NCBI GenBank assembly: GCA_025558075.1
Contig: JAHLKF010000033.1
Span: 1-64,000, forward strand
Reading direction: 5' to 3'
Source: Gaertneriomyces semiglobifer
Taxonomy: Eukaryota; Chytridiomycota; Chytridiomycetes; Spizellomycetales; Spizellomycetaceae
DNA: 64,000 nt
Part shown: in pieces, positions 62,084-64,000 of the stretch
How positions within the stretch are numbered: position 1 is the first letter of the stretch
Layout of the letters: the number at the start of each line of letters is the position of its first letter
Translations under genes and position numbers: made by a program
The notes under the pieces: model-generated
What the model was told of the DNA's origin: nothing
The model's database searches: none
Seen by the model: the letters and a program-made list of their open reading frames with translations, nothing else

Positions 62084-64000
62084 ATGACCCTCTCCACAGA
62101 CTCCGGCGAAGAAGGTTGGGCGTTTGCGTGGGAAAACTTACGAGTCACAGTCAAGAGGCAGAATGCACCTTCGACGGCGACGACACCATCAGATGTCGAG
62201 GATGCAAGTCATGCGTTTGAGAACTCACCGAAATCCCAAGTTCTGCTCAACAGTATTTCTGGGCGAGTGGCGCCGGGAGAGCTGATGTGCGTTATGGGGC
62301 CTAGTGGTTCTGGCAAATCTACCTTTCTCGATGTGATAAGTGGTCGATTCATGAAGGCCGCCAATTCAACAGTAGAGGGAAGCATTCACTTTGGATCTAA
62401 GCCAATGCCTGTCAACACTGCTTCGCCAGGTCTGATGGCATATGTGGCCCAAGAAGACAAGGGAATTATTGGTGGACTTACTGTTAAAGAGAATTTGCAG
62501 TACGCAGCAGACTTGCGCATGCCAGCGGAGTTTTCGTTTATTGAAAAACAACACCATGTTACGCGGGTTTTGCAACAACTGGGGTTGTCGAATCAGGCCG
62601 ACACTATTGTCGGCCATGCTTTCAAAAAGGGCATCAGCGGTGGTCAGAAGCGTCGTGTCAGCCTCGGTATCGAAATCATTACTGGCCCCGCAGTGCTGCT
62701 CTTGGATGAAATCACAAGTGGTTTGGATTCGACAGCTGCCGTGAAAGTTATAGAATTGGTGAAAAAAATTGCGCAGGCGAACCAAATGAGAGTCATTTGC
62801 ACTATTCATCAACCGAGCGCGAAGCTGTTTGGTGAGTAGCTCACGCTTGCATGGCCGGCCATGGTCAATTAACCTTACAAAATTTTCAGCACTTTTTGAC
62901 AGTGTCTTGTTCCTTGCTGGAGGAAATGTTGCGTACCATGGCCCGGTATCGAAAATGCCAATGTGGTTCGCCAAGCAAGGCTATCCGTGTCCTGTCTATG
63001 AGAGTCATACTGACTACGTACTCGATTTACTGAATACCGATTTCATGGTCGACAATTCGAGCAGCCTGGATAGTTCCCTTGACACTGTTGACTCCGTGCA
63101 GAAACCCGTGGGTGCTTCCAGTCTGCGCACCATTCTCAAAGGCTACCTTCAAACCATTCATCCGGCATTGATGGAAAAAATTGCTGAGCAAAAGCTCAAA
63201 CCGTGTAGGCCAGATGCGGCACTGTTTCGTACCCAACCTGCTACTGTCGGCATACATCATGCCTGGGTCTTGACTTCGCGATCGTTGTTGACCACCTGGC
63301 GTGATCCAGCGGCTTTCTGGATCCGATTGTGCTTAACATTCCTCGTGTCTGTTCTTGCCGGTACTGTCTGGTGGCAGCAACCGCATGCCATTGAGAGCGC
63401 GAGAAATATTGCTGGTGGTTGCTTTCTATTCGTTCTGGCGGTTTGCTTTGATGCTTTAACCGCGATCACTAGTGGTACGTCGTGGTTGCAGCTTATGCTT
63501 CCCTTCGTTCGTTTTTCTGACGCTCGTCTCTCAATCAGTGCTACAGTGGCGGGCGCTGTTCATGCACGAGCACAAAAATGGCGTATACGCCATGATACCG
63601 TTCGTCGCCTCTCAGATGATTGCTATCATTCCATTTCTACTTGCACAAGCGTTGATTGTCTCTATTCCGTTCTACTTCATGACTGGACTTCGCGCGGCTG
63701 CCGGCCCCTTCTTCTATTTTGTAGGCTTACTGTTCATGTCTACCCTTGTGACTGAGAGCATGGTCCTGGTTCTTACTTGGTTGATTCCTCATGCGGTTGC
63801 CGCGAATGCTGGGGGTGTGTTGATGTTTGGGTTTTTGATGATGATGTCTGGTTGCTTGATTTTGCCAGACTCGCTGCCCGAATTTTGGCGCGCATGGGCC
63901 TATCACATCGGCCTATTCAAGTACACCAATGAAGGCATCCTGCTGAATGAGTTTATCGAGGGGGAGCCGATTCCTTGTTTGGATATCACGACACCCTTTT
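62084..64000 (+). CDS. ABCG-family half-transporter, 3' end beyond the window
   Basis: An ATP-driven exporter of the White/ABCG subfamily, with the ATPase domain before the membrane domain. Exons are 62084-62831, 62890-63474 and 63539 onward. The ATPase has Walker A GPSGSGKST (residues 72-80), a Q-loop VAQEDKGIIGGLTVKENL, the signature SGGQKRRVSLGIEI, Walker B VLLLDEITSGLDS and the H-loop TIHQPSAKLF. The membrane domain begins with WRDPAAFWIRLCLTFLVSVLAGTVWW and includes LFMHEHKNGVYAMIPFVASQ. It also has YHIGLFKYTNEGIL, typical of the family. The frame stays open to the window edge. At least 598 residues are encoded. Substrate (lipid, sterol or drug) cannot be told from sequence. Confidence 0.93.

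Overview
The window is nuclear DNA of an intron-rich fungus. The fungal signs are an APSES/KilA-N transcription factor, a chitin-deacetylase-like wall protein, a single-chain glutamate synthase, and many short GT-AG introns (about 40-85 bp) with CTAAC/CTGAC-like branch points. Intron density together with a CH-DH-PH-WW Rho exchange factor, a very large BEACH protein and an RBMS-like RRM protein suggests an early-diverging, chytrid-like lineage. This is inference; no flagellar, rRNA or mitochondrial marker is present to settle it. There is no CRISPR array, rRNA gene or convincing functional tRNA gene.

Layout. 1-11 kb is gene-dense: a partial small membrane protein and an orphan protein with a duplicated Cys/His module (both minus), a 13-exon TesB-type acyl-CoA thioesterase (plus), an HSL-type esterase (plus), an NmrA-like NAD(P)-binding protein (minus) and TDP1 with an N-terminal RanBP2 finger and UIM (plus). 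11-16.5 kb is a repeat island. It holds a family of short tRNA-headed SINE-like elements, including two nearly identical copies in inverted orientation, and two diverged copies of a longer element that combines a TATA-like site, a minisatellite and a conserved 3' block. 17.5-25 kb holds an RBMS-like RRM gene, three tandem ~220 bp units with internal inverted repeats, an intronless NAD kinase gene and a chitin-deacetylase-like gene whose metal-binding motifs have decayed.

25-41 kb is taken up by two giant minus-strand genes: a ~2,923-residue BEACH-WD40 protein and an intronless-coding 2,102-residue NADH glutamate synthase. 42.5-64 kb holds a CH-DH-PH-WW-WW Rho GEF (plus), TIM44 (minus), a makorin-type E3 ligase (minus), PDS5 (plus), an APSES-plus-GATA transcription factor (plus), a PQ-loop transporter (plus), an F-box-like protein (minus) and an ABCG half-transporter that runs off the right edge (plus).

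The genes are mostly unrelated housekeeping functions; I see no operon or biosynthetic cluster. The most unusual content is the APSES-GATA domain fusion, the repeat family at 11.9-16.3 kb, the decayed deacetylase, and the unrecognised protein with the repeated W-[FY]-C-x2-H-D-P-F-K module. Exon boundaries were assigned by eye from splice sites, reading phase and family conservation, and I checked that the exon lengths sum in frame.
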